Origin: Halosimplex halobium
GTDB taxonomy: Archaea; Halobacteriota; Halobacteria; Halobacteriales; Haloarculaceae
Direction: 5' to 3'
Assembly (NCBI RefSeq): GCF_051414055.1
Contig: NZ_JBLKNX010000001.1
Span: forward strand, 62,001-126,000
Length of the DNA stretch: 64,000 nucleotides
Shown here: positions 34,853 through 43,324 of the stretch, piece by piece
Layout: every line of letters begins with the position of its first letter
How positions within the stretch are numbered: the stretch's first letter is position 1
Made by a program: the position numbers and the translations under genes
Notes under the pieces: model-generated
What the model saw: the letters and a program-made list of their open reading frames with translations, nothing else
Database searches by the model: none
What the model was told of the DNA's origin: nothing

Positions 34853-34928
34853 CGCACTCTGAGTAAATAATTCTGTCGGATACTATAGACAGCGGTCGCG
34901 CTTCCGTTAACCGGCCCGACCACCAACG

Positions 34929-34936
34929 CTTATAAC
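34929..34936 (+). promoter_or_regulatory. TATA-like box of thiC
   Basis: CTTATAAC lies 25-31 bp before ATG 34960, fitting a leaderless transcript. It is only about 42 bp from the end of the IS630-type element. Confidence 0.7.
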
Positions 34937-34954
34937 TTGGTAGTACAACCTAGT
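34935..34954. promoter_or_regulatory. 20-bp palindromic operator between TATA box and thiC start
   Basis: ACTTGGTAGTACAACCTAGT is a near-perfect dyad with GTAC at its centre: 16 of 20 positions match its reverse complement. It fills the space between TATA and the expected transcription start, where a bound protein would block transcription. Haloarchaeal thiamine genes are controlled by ThiN-domain regulators rather than by TPP riboswitches in some lineages, so a ThiR-like site is plausible. Confidence 0.6.
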
Positions 34955-34959
34955 AATCG

Positions 34960-36405
34960 ATGCCGACGCAACTGCAGCGCGCACGGGAGGGAACGGTCAC
35001 GGAGGCGATGGAGCGGGTCGCCGAACGCGAACAGCGCGACCCGGAGTTCGTCCGCGAGCAGGTCGCCGAGGGGCAGGCGGTGATCCCCGCCAACCACGGC
35101 CACGAGTCGCTGGACCCGATGGTCATCGGCCGGGAGTTCGCGACGAAGGTCAACGCCAACATCGGCGCCAGTGAGACGACCAGCGACCTCAAGGACGAAC
35201 TGGAGAAACTCCACACCGCGGTCCACTACGGCGCGGACACGGTGATGGACCTCTCCACCGGAGGCGACCTCGACGAGATCCGGGAGGCGAACGTCGAGTA
35301 CTCGCCGGTGCCCGTCGGAACGGTCCCCATCTACGAAGCGGTCACGCGGGTCGACGACGTGGCCGACCTGACCCACGAACTCCTGCTGGACGTGATCGAG
35401 AAGCAGGCCGAGCAGGGCGTCGACTACATGACGATCCACGCCGGCGTGCGGATGGAACACCTCCCGCTGACCGACGGCCGCAAGACCGGCATCGTCTCGC
35501 GGGGCGGGTCGATCCTCGCCCAGTGGATCGAGGAGAACGGGATGGAGAACCCCCTGTACACCAAGTTCGAGGAGATATGCGACATCTTCGCCGAGCACGA
35601 CGTGACCTTCAGTCTGGGCGACGGGCTCCGGCCGGGCTCGCTGGCCGACGCGAGCGACGAGGCGCAGTTCGCCGAACTGGAGACGCTGGGGGAACTCACG
35701 CGGACCGCCTGGGACCACGGCGTCCAGGTGATGGTCGAAGGACCGGGCCACGTGCCGATGGACGAGGTGGCCGACAACGTCGAGCGCCAGCAAGAAGTCT
35801 GCGACGGTGCCCCCTTCTACGTGCTCGGGCCGCTCGTGACCGACGTGGCGCCGGGCTACGACCACATCACCAGCGCCATCGGCGCGACCGAGGCGGCCCG
35901 GGCCGGCGCGGCGATGCTCTGCTACGTCACGCCCAAAGAGCACCTCGGCCTGCCCGACGCCGAGGACGTGCGGGACGGGCTCGCGGCCTACCGGATCGCC
36001 GCCCACGCCGCCGACGTGGCCAACGGTCGCCCCGGCGCTCGCGACTGGGACGACGCCCTCTCCGAGGCGAGATACGAGTTCGACTGGCGCCGCCAGTTCG
36101 AACTCGCCCTGGACCCGGAGCGGGCCCGCGAGTTCCACGACCAGACGCTCCCCGGCGACAACTACAAGGAGGCCCGCTTCTGCTCGATGTGCGGCGTCGA
36201 CTTCTGCTCGATGCGCATCGACCAGGACGCTCGCGAGGCCGACGGCGAGGGACAGATGGAGTCGATCGAAGACGAGACCGACCTCGACGACTCGCCCGCC
36301 GCCGAGGTGAACCGCCCGCCGGTCGGCGAACACGACGGCGCCGACGTGCCCGACCTCCCGAAGTTCGTCGACCCGTACGGCCACGGGGAACCGGCCGACG
36401 ACTAG
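34960..36405 (+). CDS. thiC: Phosphomethylpyrimidine synthase ThiC
   Basis: 481 residues. Radical-SAM ThiC features: NANIGAS near the N-terminus, HYGADTVMDLSTGGDLDEIR, MTIHAGV, EGPGHVPMDEV, and the C-terminal CX2CX4C cluster site Cys408-Cys411-Cys416 (CSMCGVDFC). It converts aminoimidazole ribotide to HMP phosphate in thiamine synthesis, requiring a 4Fe-4S cluster and SAM. A further 65 residues after the cluster are acidic. The start follows a palindromic operator-like site. Confidence 0.95.
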   Translation: MPTQLQRAREGTVTEAMERVAEREQRDPEFVREQVAEGQAVIPANHGHESLDPMVIGREFATKVNANIGASETTSDLKDELEKLHTAVHYGADTVMDLSTGGDLDEIREANVEYSPVPVGTVPIYEAVTRVDDVADLTHELLLDVIEKQAEQGVDYMTIHAGVRMEHLPLTDGRKTGIVSRGGSILAQWIEENGMENPLYTKFEEICDIFAEHDVTFSLGDGLRPGSLADASDEAQFAELETLGELTRTAWDHGVQVMVEGPGHVPMDEVADNVERQQEVCDGAPFYVLGPLVTDVAPGYDHITSAIGATEAARAGAAMLCYVTPKEHLGLPDAEDVRDGLAAYRIAAHAADVANGRPGARDWDDALSEARYEFDWRRQFELALDPERAREFHDQTLPGDNYKEARFCSMCGVDFCSMRIDQDAREADGEGQMESIEDETDLDDSPAAEVNRPPVGEHDGADVPDLPKFVDPYGHGEPADD

Positions 36406-36446
36406 TCTTCCGAACGAAGTGCGGGACGGAGCGGTCCCCGGAAGAA

Positions 36447-36454
36447 GATTTAAT
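36447..36454 (+). promoter_or_regulatory. TATA-like box of the CopG/RelE-type pair
   Basis: ATTTAATC lies about 30 bp before ATG 36483. Confidence 0.55.
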
Positions 36455-36482
36455 CCGTCGAGCGTACTACTCTCGTAACACG

Positions 36483-36704
36483 ATGAGCACACTCAACGTG
36501 AAGATACCCGACGAGATGGACGACGACCTGCGGGAGTTTCTGGAGGAACACCCGCACTATCTCAACAAGAGCGAACTGGTCCGCGACGCGCTTCGACACC
36601 TGATGGACTCCCAGCAGCTGGCCGACTGGGCTCGCGACGACATCCGTGTGAGTCGCGACCAGATCGACGAGGGCGATACGGTCGCGCTCGACGACCTCGA
36701 ATGA
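36483..36704 (+). CDS. CopG/ribbon-helix-helix antitoxin-like protein
   Basis: 73 residues. MSTLNVKIPDEMDDDLREFLEEH with NKSELVRDALRHLM is a ribbon-helix-helix fold, and the C-terminal tail is acidic. The stop overlaps the toxin-like start (ATGA). Antitoxins of this type bind DNA to autorepress the operon. Confidence 0.85.
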   Translation: MSTLNVKIPDEMDDDLREFLEEHPHYLNKSELVRDALRHLMDSQQLADWARDDIRVSRDQIDEGDTVALDDLE

Positions 36705-36952
36705 CGGAGGTGCTCCTCTCGGAACGGGCGCGGGACCGTCTCTCGGCGCTCGAACCCGAGATTCAGGAACGCATCAAAGACGCCCTCCGGGAGGTCGATC
36801 CGGATCGAGACCTCTCACGGCTCTCCGGCGAAGATGCGTACAAACTCCGAGTCGGCGACTATCGCGTCATCACCGACTGGAACCGCGAGGACGACACGGT
36901 GTACGTGCTAACTCTCGGCCATCGCCGGAACGTCTACGACCGGGAGTGGTAG
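36701..36952 (+). CDS. RelE/ParE-type toxin-like protein
   Basis: 83 residues. RelE/ParE fold: MTEVLLSERARDRLSALEPEIQERI, then LSGEDAYKLRVGDYRVITDWNREDDTVYVLTLGHRRNVYDREW, quoted here only in parts (KLRVGDYRVITDW and LGHRRNVYDR). Family toxins cut mRNA on the ribosome or poison gyrase; which applies is not decidable. Translationally coupled to the CopG-like partner. Confidence 0.85.
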   Translation: MTEVLLSERARDRLSALEPEIQERIKDALREVDPDRDLSRLSGEDAYKLRVGDYRVITDWNREDDTVYVLTLGHRRNVYDREW

Positions 36953-37098
36953 GGAAGCTACTGCCGTTCGCCGTCTGCTCTGCCCCCGCACTGAACGTGA
37001 ATCTTAAACGTATCGCGAGTTGTTTCGAGTGCTACGGGTCTATTTGGGTCTTCGCGCCCGAGTAGGCGTATGCCACGAGATAGCACGGAGGGTCCGCG

Positions 37099-38115
37099 GT
37101 GACCGACCCAGCCGCGCCGACCCGGGATGCCTTCCTCCCGGTCGCCGCCCAGCCGTCGGTCGATCAGCTCGTCGAGTTCGCCCGTGAGGCCGAGCAGTTG
37201 GGCTACGAGCGCGCCTGGCTCCCCGAGACCTGGGGTCGCGACGCGGTGACGACGCTGACGGCCATCGCCGAGCGAACCGAGGAGATCGGGATCGGCACCT
37301 CCATCGCGAACGTCTACTCCCGCTCGCCGGCGCTGATCGGCCAGACCGCCGCGACGCTGCAGGAGGTTTCGGACGGGCGGTTGCGCGTCGGCCTCGGTCC
37401 CAGCGGCCCCGCCGTCGTCGAGGGGTGGCACGGCGCCGACTACGACCGCCCGCTGCGGCGGACCCGCGAGACCGTCGAGGTCGTCCGGCTCGTGCTCTCG
37501 GGCGACCCCGTCGAGTACGACGGCGAGATATTCACGCTCTCGGGGCTGCGTCTCCGCTGTGATCCGCCGGAGACGGTCCCTGGGATCGACGCCGCCGGGA
37601 TGGGACCGAAGTCCGTCGAACTCGCCGGTCGGTTCGCAGACGGCTGGCACGCGCTGATGCTCACGAAAGCGGGACTGCGCGACCGGCTGGCGGACCTGAA
37701 ACGGGGGGCGAAACTCGGCGACCGTGATCCCGATGAGTTGCGCGTGACACTCTCGCTGCCGTGTATCGCGCTGGACGACCGCGAGCGGGCGCGTCGGCTC
37801 GCGCGGAACCACCTGGCGTTCTACGTTGGCGCCATGGGCACGTTCTACCGCGAGGCGCTCGAACGGCAGGGCTACGACGAGGAGGCCGTCGAGATCGCCA
37901 GCGAGTGGGCCAACGGGAATCAGGAGGCCGCGCTGGCCGCCATCTCCGACGAGTTGCTCGACGACCTCGGGATCGCCGGCACGCCCGAGGAGTGTCGCGA
38001 GCACTACGCGGCGTGGGAGGCCATCGACGGCGTCGACGCCGTGTCGGTGTCGTTCCCGCGGGGCGCCGAACCCGACGAGATATCGGCGACGATGCGCGCG
38101 CTCGCGCCGGAGTGA
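37099..38115 (+). CDS. LLM-class F420-dependent oxidoreductase
   Basis: 338 residues from GTG 37099; a Shine-Dalgarno-like GGAGG (about 37087-37091) supports it. Luciferase-like TIM barrel: AEQLGYERAWLPETWGRDAVTTLTAIAERT, IGTSIANVYSRSPALIGQTAATL and GLGPSGPAVVEGWHG. The pattern fits haloarchaeal TIGR04024-type proteins thought to use F420. A ten-codon ATG frame at 37070-37102 overlaps the GTG start. Confidence 0.87.
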   Translation: MTDPAAPTRDAFLPVAAQPSVDQLVEFAREAEQLGYERAWLPETWGRDAVTTLTAIAERTEEIGIGTSIANVYSRSPALIGQTAATLQEVSDGRLRVGLGPSGPAVVEGWHGADYDRPLRRTRETVEVVRLVLSGDPVEYDGEIFTLSGLRLRCDPPETVPGIDAAGMGPKSVELAGRFADGWHALMLTKAGLRDRLADLKRGAKLGDRDPDELRVTLSLPCIALDDRERARRLARNHLAFYVGAMGTFYREALERQGYDEEAVEIASEWANGNQEAALAAISDELLDDLGIAGTPEECREHYAAWEAIDGVDAVSVSFPRGAEPDEISATMRALAPE

Positions 38116-38305
38116 CGAGCCTTTTTGAACGGGGCAGTTCGCGATCCGAACTCGCGGCCGCCCCTCGATACGGATCGGGAAGCCGGTGAGCGCGCGTCCG
38201 CCGGCGGGCACGACGAATACGTCGTGTCGGTGCCGCAGGGCCGCGATCTCGGCGCCGCGTCGCGTAACCGAAATCGCGGAAAATCAGGGGGGAGAAGAAA
38301 CAGAC

Positions 38306-38941
38306 GTGTCCGGGACCGTTCCACTCCGAACTGGCCGCACCGGGGCGGGCGAAGCGTTCTCACCGGCGATCCGCCGCATCGCCCGGATCGGGACCGTCGG
38401 CTTCGTCCTGGCGAACCTGCTCGTCGGCCTGGCGTTTCTCACCGACCCCGAACCGATGCCGTACTACCCGTGGGCGTCGCTCCCGGTGGCGCCGCTGCCC
38501 GACCAGCCGACGCTCGGCCACTATCCCGCCAGCTACACGCTCGGCCTCTGGCTGTGGGAGTTCACGTTCCCCCTCGCGATCCTCCGGGCAGCGGAACGCG
38601 CGTCGCTGACGAGCGAGCGGGCCCGGCGAGCGGTCCTCGTGGCCGTCCCGGCGCTCGTGGCGCTCGGGTTCCACGCGTACTGCGCGCTCGTCTTCCCGCA
38701 GCCGACGCCCACGCCGTGGGAGCCCGCGGTCACCGCGGTCTGTTACGTCTACTGTCAGACCTACGCGCCGCTGTGGAGCGCGGTCACCGTCGGGACGGTC
38801 CTGCTCGGCGTCGGCGGCTGGCTCGCGCCGCGGGACTCGCGACTCGGACGCGCCGCCACCGCGGGGTTCGGTCTGCTCACCTTCCCGCTGGGTGCGCTCG
38901 CGCTGTACGACGCCGCGACATGGGGCGACGGTGGCCGCTGA
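38306..38941 (+). CDS. Multi-pass membrane protein, function unknown
   Basis: 211 residues from GTG 38306, chosen because a GGGGGGAGA stretch lies about 12 bases upstream; the frame is open further to a GTG at 38186. About five membrane spans (ARIGTVGFVLANLLVGLAFL, YTLGLWLWEFTFPLAIL, AVLVAVPALVALGFHAYCALVF, YAPLWSAVTVGTVLLGVGGW and AATAGFGLLTFPLGALALY) are present. The family is not recognised. Confidence 0.65.
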   Translation: MSGTVPLRTGRTGAGEAFSPAIRRIARIGTVGFVLANLLVGLAFLTDPEPMPYYPWASLPVAPLPDQPTLGHYPASYTLGLWLWEFTFPLAILRAAERASLTSERARRAVLVAVPALVALGFHAYCALVFPQPTPTPWEPAVTAVCYVYCQTYAPLWSAVTVGTVLLGVGGWLAPRDSRLGRAATAGFGLLTFPLGALALYDAATWGDGGR

Positions 38942-38953
38942 GGCCCGCGGCGC

Positions 38954-40339
38954 TCAGTCCGATTCGTCCGGGAAGACCTTCCCGGGATTCAGGATCCCCT
39001 CGGGGTCCAGCGCCTCTTTGACCGACCGCATCGCTGCCACGGACTCGGCTCCGTGCTCGCGCTCCATGAACTGCCGCTTGCCCAGACCGACGCCGTGTTC
39101 GCCGGTCGCGGTGCCGCCCAGGTCGATGGCTGCCTCGACGACGGCCGCGTAGGCCGCCTCGCCGCGCTCGACCATCGCCTCGTCGTCGGGGTCGACGAGG
39201 ATCTCGTAGTGGAGGTTGCCGTCGCCGGCGTGTCCGTAGCAGGCCATCGGGAGGCCCCGCTCGTCGGCCTCCCGGCGGGCGCGGCGGACGATCTCCGGGA
39301 ACGAGCCGATCGGGACCGTCACGTCGCCGGGGTGGAGCGGCCGGAGATTCCCGCGGTACTCGTCGAGCGCGTAGGCCATCTCGCGCCGCAACTCCCACAG
39401 CCGAGCCATCTCCTCGTCGGCGGCGATCTCGAAGGAGACGGGGTCGTAGTCGGCGAAGACCGTCCGGCAGAACTCGATCTCCTCGTCGATCCCGTGGTCG
39501 GCGTGGAACTCGACGAAGACCATCGGCGCGTCGGGCAGATCGGTACCGACGTACTCGTTGGCGACCTCGGCCGCGAACGAGCCCATCAGCTCGATCTTCG
39601 CCACGTCGACGCCCGACTGGACGGCGTCGGCGATGGCGCCGGCGGCGTCGTCGAACGTCTCGAACACCGCCCGGCCGCCACGGACCTGCTGGGGTCGTCC
39701 GGCCAGTTGCAGTGTCGCACGCGTGATCACCGCCAGCGTGCCCTCGCTGCCGACGAGCAGGTCCTTCAGGTTGTAGCCCGCCGAGGACTTCACCGCGCCG
39801 CTGCCCGCCGTCACGACCGTCCCGTCCGCGAGGACGGCTTCGAGTTCGAGCACCCAGTCGCCGACGACGCCGTACTTCACGGCCTGCATCCCGCTCGCGT
39901 CGGTCGCGATCATCCCGCCGACCGTCGAGATGTCGCCCGACGACGGTAGCGGCGGGAACGTGAGCCCGTGCTCGGCGGCCGCCTCGTCGACCGCCGTCCC
40001 CAGCACGCCCGGCTCCACGTCGACCTGCAGGTCGTCGGGTCGAATCTCCAGAATATCGTCCATCCGCGTAGTGTCCAGGCTGATACCCTCGTGGGCAGGA
40101 ACGGCGTTACCTTCCAGGCCGGTGCCCGCGGCGTAGGGGGTGACGGGGATCCCGCGCTCGTGGGCCCCCGCCAGGACCGCCGACACCTCCGCGGTGCTCG
40201 TCGGCCAGACGACGGCGTCGGGGCGGACCTCGTCCTCGGGGTGGGTGCCCCAGTCGCCGGCGTGTTCCTCCCGGGCGTACTCGTCCGTCGACACCCGGTC
40301 GGGGTCGACGGCGTCGCGCAGGAAGTCGAGGTCGGTCAT
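38954..40339 (-). CDS. FAD-linked D-lactate/glycolate dehydrogenase-type oxidoreductase
   Basis: 461 residues. FAD-binding PCMH domain: PDAVVWPTSTAEVSAVL, TPYAAGTGLEGNAVPAHEGISLDTTRM and STVGGMIATDASGMQAVKYG. The C-terminal FAD-oxidase cap ends with ATGEHGVGLGKRQFM and LDPEGILNPGKVFP. These match the GlcD/D-lactate dehydrogenase family. No Fe-S domain is attached. Natural substrate is a 2-hydroxyacid, electron acceptor unknown. Confidence 0.9.
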   Translation of the reverse strand: MTDLDFLRDAVDPDRVSTDEYAREEHAGDWGTHPEDEVRPDAVVWPTSTAEVSAVLAGAHERGIPVTPYAAGTGLEGNAVPAHEGISLDTTRMDDILEIRPDDLQVDVEPGVLGTAVDEAAAEHGLTFPPLPSSGDISTVGGMIATDASGMQAVKYGVVGDWVLELEAVLADGTVVTAGSGAVKSSAGYNLKDLLVGSEGTLAVITRATLQLAGRPQQVRGGRAVFETFDDAAGAIADAVQSGVDVAKIELMGSFAAEVANEYVGTDLPDAPMVFVEFHADHGIDEEIEFCRTVFADYDPVSFEIAADEEMARLWELRREMAYALDEYRGNLRPLHPGDVTVPIGSFPEIVRRARREADERGLPMACYGHAGDGNLHYEILVDPDDEAMVERGEAAYAAVVEAAIDLGGTATGEHGVGLGKRQFMEREHGAESVAAMRSVKEALDPEGILNPGKVFPDESD

Positions 40340-40420
40340 GGGCGAGACCCGGGGCCGTGGGGGTTTAGCTCCGTCGGCAGCGGAGAGAGTGCGGCCCAGT
40401 CGGCGCCCCCCAGGAGCGGC

Positions 40421-41518
40421 TCACCGATCCACGCCGGGCACGCGCTCGGCGAGGAACGCCCGGTGTTCGGCGGCGCGCTCGTCGCGCCCGGCGGGCGTCG
40501 CGTCCTCGTACCACAGCGGCAGGCAGGCCATCGCGTCCAGCCGGTCGACCAGCCGGTAGACGGCCATCCGCTCCAGCGTCGCTTCGTCGAACCGCCACTC
40601 CTCGCGGCCACCGGCGTAGGCCGACCGGAACGTCTCCCGCAGTTCAGCCGTCCGCACCTCGTCGTCACGGACGGGCTTCAGCAGGTGGAACTCGACCTTC
40701 GCGAGATTGTACGCGGGCTCGGCCGCCGAGAGGTTCGCCCAGTCGAGCACCGCCTTCGTCTCGCCGCGCTCGGGGTCGAGCAGGAGGTTGCCGTAGCGGT
40801 AGTCCCAGTGGTTGTACGTCGGCGGGTCCGGCTCGGAGAGGTCCGGGATCACGTCGCGCAGGTGCTCGCGGACCGGCTCGACGAGGTCGGCGAACCGCTC
40901 GGGGTCGTCGGCGAGGTCCGGGAAGTAGCCGCCCTCGGTCAGCCGGTCGAGCGTCCCCTCGTAGTCTTCGAGCAGTCGCTCCCGGAAGTCCTCGGCGCGC
41001 GGGTGGTCGTCGGTGTCGAGCACCGTCAGCTCGCCGTCCTGCACGCCGACGGTCCCGACCGCTGGAAGGGGGCCGAGTTCGTGTAGCTCTGCGAGGTTCC
41101 GTCCCGCCTCCCGGACCACACGCTCGCGGGCCGCGGGGTCGAGCCGGCCGGGGTCGTCCTCCAGGTTCGCGCCCTCGACGTGCTCGGCGAGGTAGAACGG
41201 CGCGGGGAACTCCCCGTGGGCGTCGCAGTAGCCGTAGACCCGCGGGACTGGGATCGTCGTCTCCCGCCCCGCGAGTTCGAACAACCGCGGTTCGGCGCGG
41301 GCGACCGGCGGGTCGACGAGGTCGGCGGTCGTCGCCTTCAGGACGACGGCGCGCGGCCCGCCAGGCGTCCCCACGTCGAGCGTCGCCACGAAATCCGTCC
41401 CGTGGGGGCTCCGCTCGACGGACTCGACCGTCCACTCGGGGCGGATCGCGGCGACCATCCCGCGGACCGCCTCGTCGGACACCTCGCGGTCGGTCGGCGA
41501 AACGGAGTCCGGTACCAT
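40421..41518 (-). CDS. Aminoglycoside phosphotransferase-fold kinase
   Basis: 365 residues from ATG 41518. Kinase-like motifs: AVVLKATT (ATP-binding Lys), then NHWDYRYGNLLLDP (catalytic Asp and metal-binding Asn) and KAVLDWANLSAAEP (second metal Asp). Such haloarchaeal kinases act on small molecules rather than on antibiotics. It is followed at its 3' side by the dehydrogenase gene on the same strand. Confidence 0.85.
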   Translation of the reverse strand: MVPDSVSPTDREVSDEAVRGMVAAIRPEWTVESVERSPHGTDFVATLDVGTPGGPRAVVLKATTADLVDPPVARAEPRLFELAGRETTIPVPRVYGYCDAHGEFPAPFYLAEHVEGANLEDDPGRLDPAARERVVREAGRNLAELHELGPLPAVGTVGVQDGELTVLDTDDHPRAEDFRERLLEDYEGTLDRLTEGGYFPDLADDPERFADLVEPVREHLRDVIPDLSEPDPPTYNHWDYRYGNLLLDPERGETKAVLDWANLSAAEPAYNLAKVEFHLLKPVRDDEVRTAELRETFRSAYAGGREEWRFDEATLERMAVYRLVDRLDAMACLPLWYEDATPAGRDERAAEHRAFLAERVPGVDR

Positions 41519-41659
41519 ACCGCCACTCGCCCGGCGACCGACAGAAGGCTTGCGGTCGTCCGGCAAGTGTAAACGAGTGACACAGTGGCCGCGTTCATCG
41601 TCAAGCCAGCGGGCGGGCCGGACGGGAACTGTAATGAACCGACGTCCCAATTGCCCGGT

Positions 41660-41812
41660 ATGGACGCGCGTGACCTCGCGATCCTCGCCGCGGTCGTCGT
41701 CGCATTCGCCGCCCTCAGCGTGACGTACACGCCGGTCACCGGGCTCGCCGTCTCGGCGTTCCTGGGGTTCTTCCTCGTCGCCGCCTTCCGCTACCGCGAT
41801 ATCAGGTGGTGA
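41660..41812 (+). CDS. 50-residue membrane protein
   Basis: MDARDLAILAAVVVAFAALSVTYTPVTG begins it, with a second hydrophobic stretch (LAVSAFLGFFLVAAF) and the polar end RYRDIRW. Two spans. The start is ATG 41660. Function unknown. It lies just before the TnpB element. Confidence 0.7.
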   Translation: MDARDLAILAAVVVAFAALSVTYTPVTGLAVSAFLGFFLVAAFRYRDIRW

Positions 41813-42037
41813 CCGGCCGCCGGCGATCCGGCCCCGGCGAGCGGCCGGCCGCTCCCGCGGCGATTCACCTAATTCGAGGTGGAGGCCCCACCCTCAAGGA
41901 GCGCCGGGCTTCCGGCCCCGGCGGAAGCACAAGCGAGTAGGGCGGGGAGGAAACCGACCCGATATCAACCAGACACCAGACTGTTGCCTGCTAACTCTCA
42001 ACTATTAAGTAACTACAAGCAGTTATATGAAAATATC

Positions 42038-43246
42038 GTGGAGTACCGTCGAACTGCCGTTATCAAGCTCGACACGCCCGAAGGCGCGGATACACATCTT
42101 CAAGAGACTGTCGAGCAATTCAAATACTGTGCTAACACTGCAAGCGAGTGGTGCTGGCACGGCGACGACGGCTACCACGTCACATCCAAGGCGAAGGCCG
42201 ACGATGCGCTGTACGACCAACTCCGCGAGGACACGGAGTTGACCGCGAATCTCGTCCAGAAAGGGATTCATCAGGCTGTCGAATCCATCAAAAGTGGTGT
42301 CGAACGGCTCAAAAACGACCAAGAGACGTCCCGTCCGACGTTCTCGGCAGATACCGCTATCTACGACAAGCGAAGTGCCACGTTCCACCGTGACCACGTG
42401 TCGCTGTCAACGCCGGACGGACGAATCGAGTGCGACTACATTCTGCCCGACGACGCCGAGACACCGCCGACGAAGTACGTCGCGGACGAGGATTACGAGT
42501 TTCGGCGGGCGACACTCCATCGACGCGAGGGCGACTGGTATCTCCACGCGTCGATGCTCAAAGAGGACGACGACACCGACTCCACGACCGAGCACAGAAC
42601 AGTCCTCGGTGTGGACCTCGGTGTGAACCAACTCGCGGTCGCTTCGACCGGACGGTTTTGGTCGGCAGACGAGTTCAACCACTGGAAGCGAGAGTACGAG
42701 AAACGGCGTGGCGACCTCCAACAGTGTGGGACACGAGCCGCCCACGACGCGATGGCAGGTGTCGAGCGCAAAGAGGAGGGACGCTTCGAGATATTCCTGC
42801 ATCGTGTCGCCAACGAGATCGTCACCGAAGCTGTCGAACACGACTGTTCGCACATCGTGTTCGAGGACTTGACGGACATTCGTGAGAACGTCCCACAGGC
42901 GTCGTGGCACCATCTCTGGGCATTCCGTCGGCTCTACGAGTATGTCGCCTACAAAGCCAGAGAGCAGGGTGTCGAAACCGTTCAGGTCGACCCACGGAAC
43001 ACCTCGAAGCGATGTTCGACCTGTGGGTTTACCCACGACGACAACCGCAACGGCGAGGACTTCGAGTGTCAGGACTGTGGCTACCAGAACCACGCCGACT
43101 ACAACGCTTCCAAGAACATCGGCCTGCAGTATCTCCGGCGTCGGCAAAACGCAGACGACGGAGGCGCACCCGTAGACGTGCGCTTGAATCGCGGGACGGT
43201 GAACGTGAGTGGAGAGTACAATCTTCCCGCCTCATCCAAGGCGTAG
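42038..43246 (+). CDS. tnpB: TnpB RNA-guided nuclease
   Basis: 402 residues from GTG 42038 (VEYRRTAVIKLD); the frame is open upstream but the haloarchaeal start consensus and an AT-rich TATA pocket (GTTATATG near 42020) favour this site. RuvC-like catalytic residues: Asp193 (VLGVDLGVNQ), Glu276 (HIVFEDLTD) and Asp354 (HADYNASKN). The zinc-binding CSTCGF and CQDCGY pairs are intact. TnpB cuts DNA guided by an RNA from its own 3' end and favours retention of the element. All catalytic residues are present. Confidence 0.92.
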   Translation: MEYRRTAVIKLDTPEGADTHLQETVEQFKYCANTASEWCWHGDDGYHVTSKAKADDALYDQLREDTELTANLVQKGIHQAVESIKSGVERLKNDQETSRPTFSADTAIYDKRSATFHRDHVSLSTPDGRIECDYILPDDAETPPTKYVADEDYEFRRATLHRREGDWYLHASMLKEDDDTDSTTEHRTVLGVDLGVNQLAVASTGRFWSADEFNHWKREYEKRRGDLQQCGTRAAHDAMAGVERKEEGRFEIFLHRVANEIVTEAVEHDCSHIVFEDLTDIRENVPQASWHHLWAFRRLYEYVAYKAREQGVETVQVDPRNTSKRCSTCGFTHDDNRNGEDFECQDCGYQNHADYNASKNIGLQYLRRRQNADDGGAPVDVRLNRGTVNVSGEYNLPASSKA

Positions 43247-43324
43247 AACGGGAGTCCACGCGAAAGCCCTCCCCTCAACGAGCGAGCGGGGCCATTGCCC
43301 CCGAGCGAAGTAGGGGAGGGTAGT
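43247..43324 (+). ncRNA. Predicted omega/reRNA scaffold of the TnpB element
   Basis: The 3' end of tnpB and the right-end hairpins (43267-43320) occupy the position of the guide RNA scaffold in the TnpB family. The guide would be the bases just outside the right end, near 43326 onward. Inferred from family position, not from an expression signal. Confidence 0.5.

Larger units (their letters stand above)
33831..34885 (-). mobile_element. IS630-type insertion sequence, intact
   Basis: About 1055 bp. The inverted repeats start TAGTATTCG (33831) and end CGGATACTA (34885); over the outer 28 bp about 24 match. Both ends are flanked by TA (33829-33830 and 34886-34887), the TA target duplication of IS630. 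It holds two overlapping transposase frames and ends 42 bp upstream of the thiC TATA box. Confidence 0.85.

Noticed and set aside
38186..38305. Longer N-terminus for the membrane protein at 38306
   Set aside because: The extra 40 residues are Arg/Cys/Ser-rich and unlike the rest, and a purine-rich ribosome-binding-like stretch lies just before GTG 38306.
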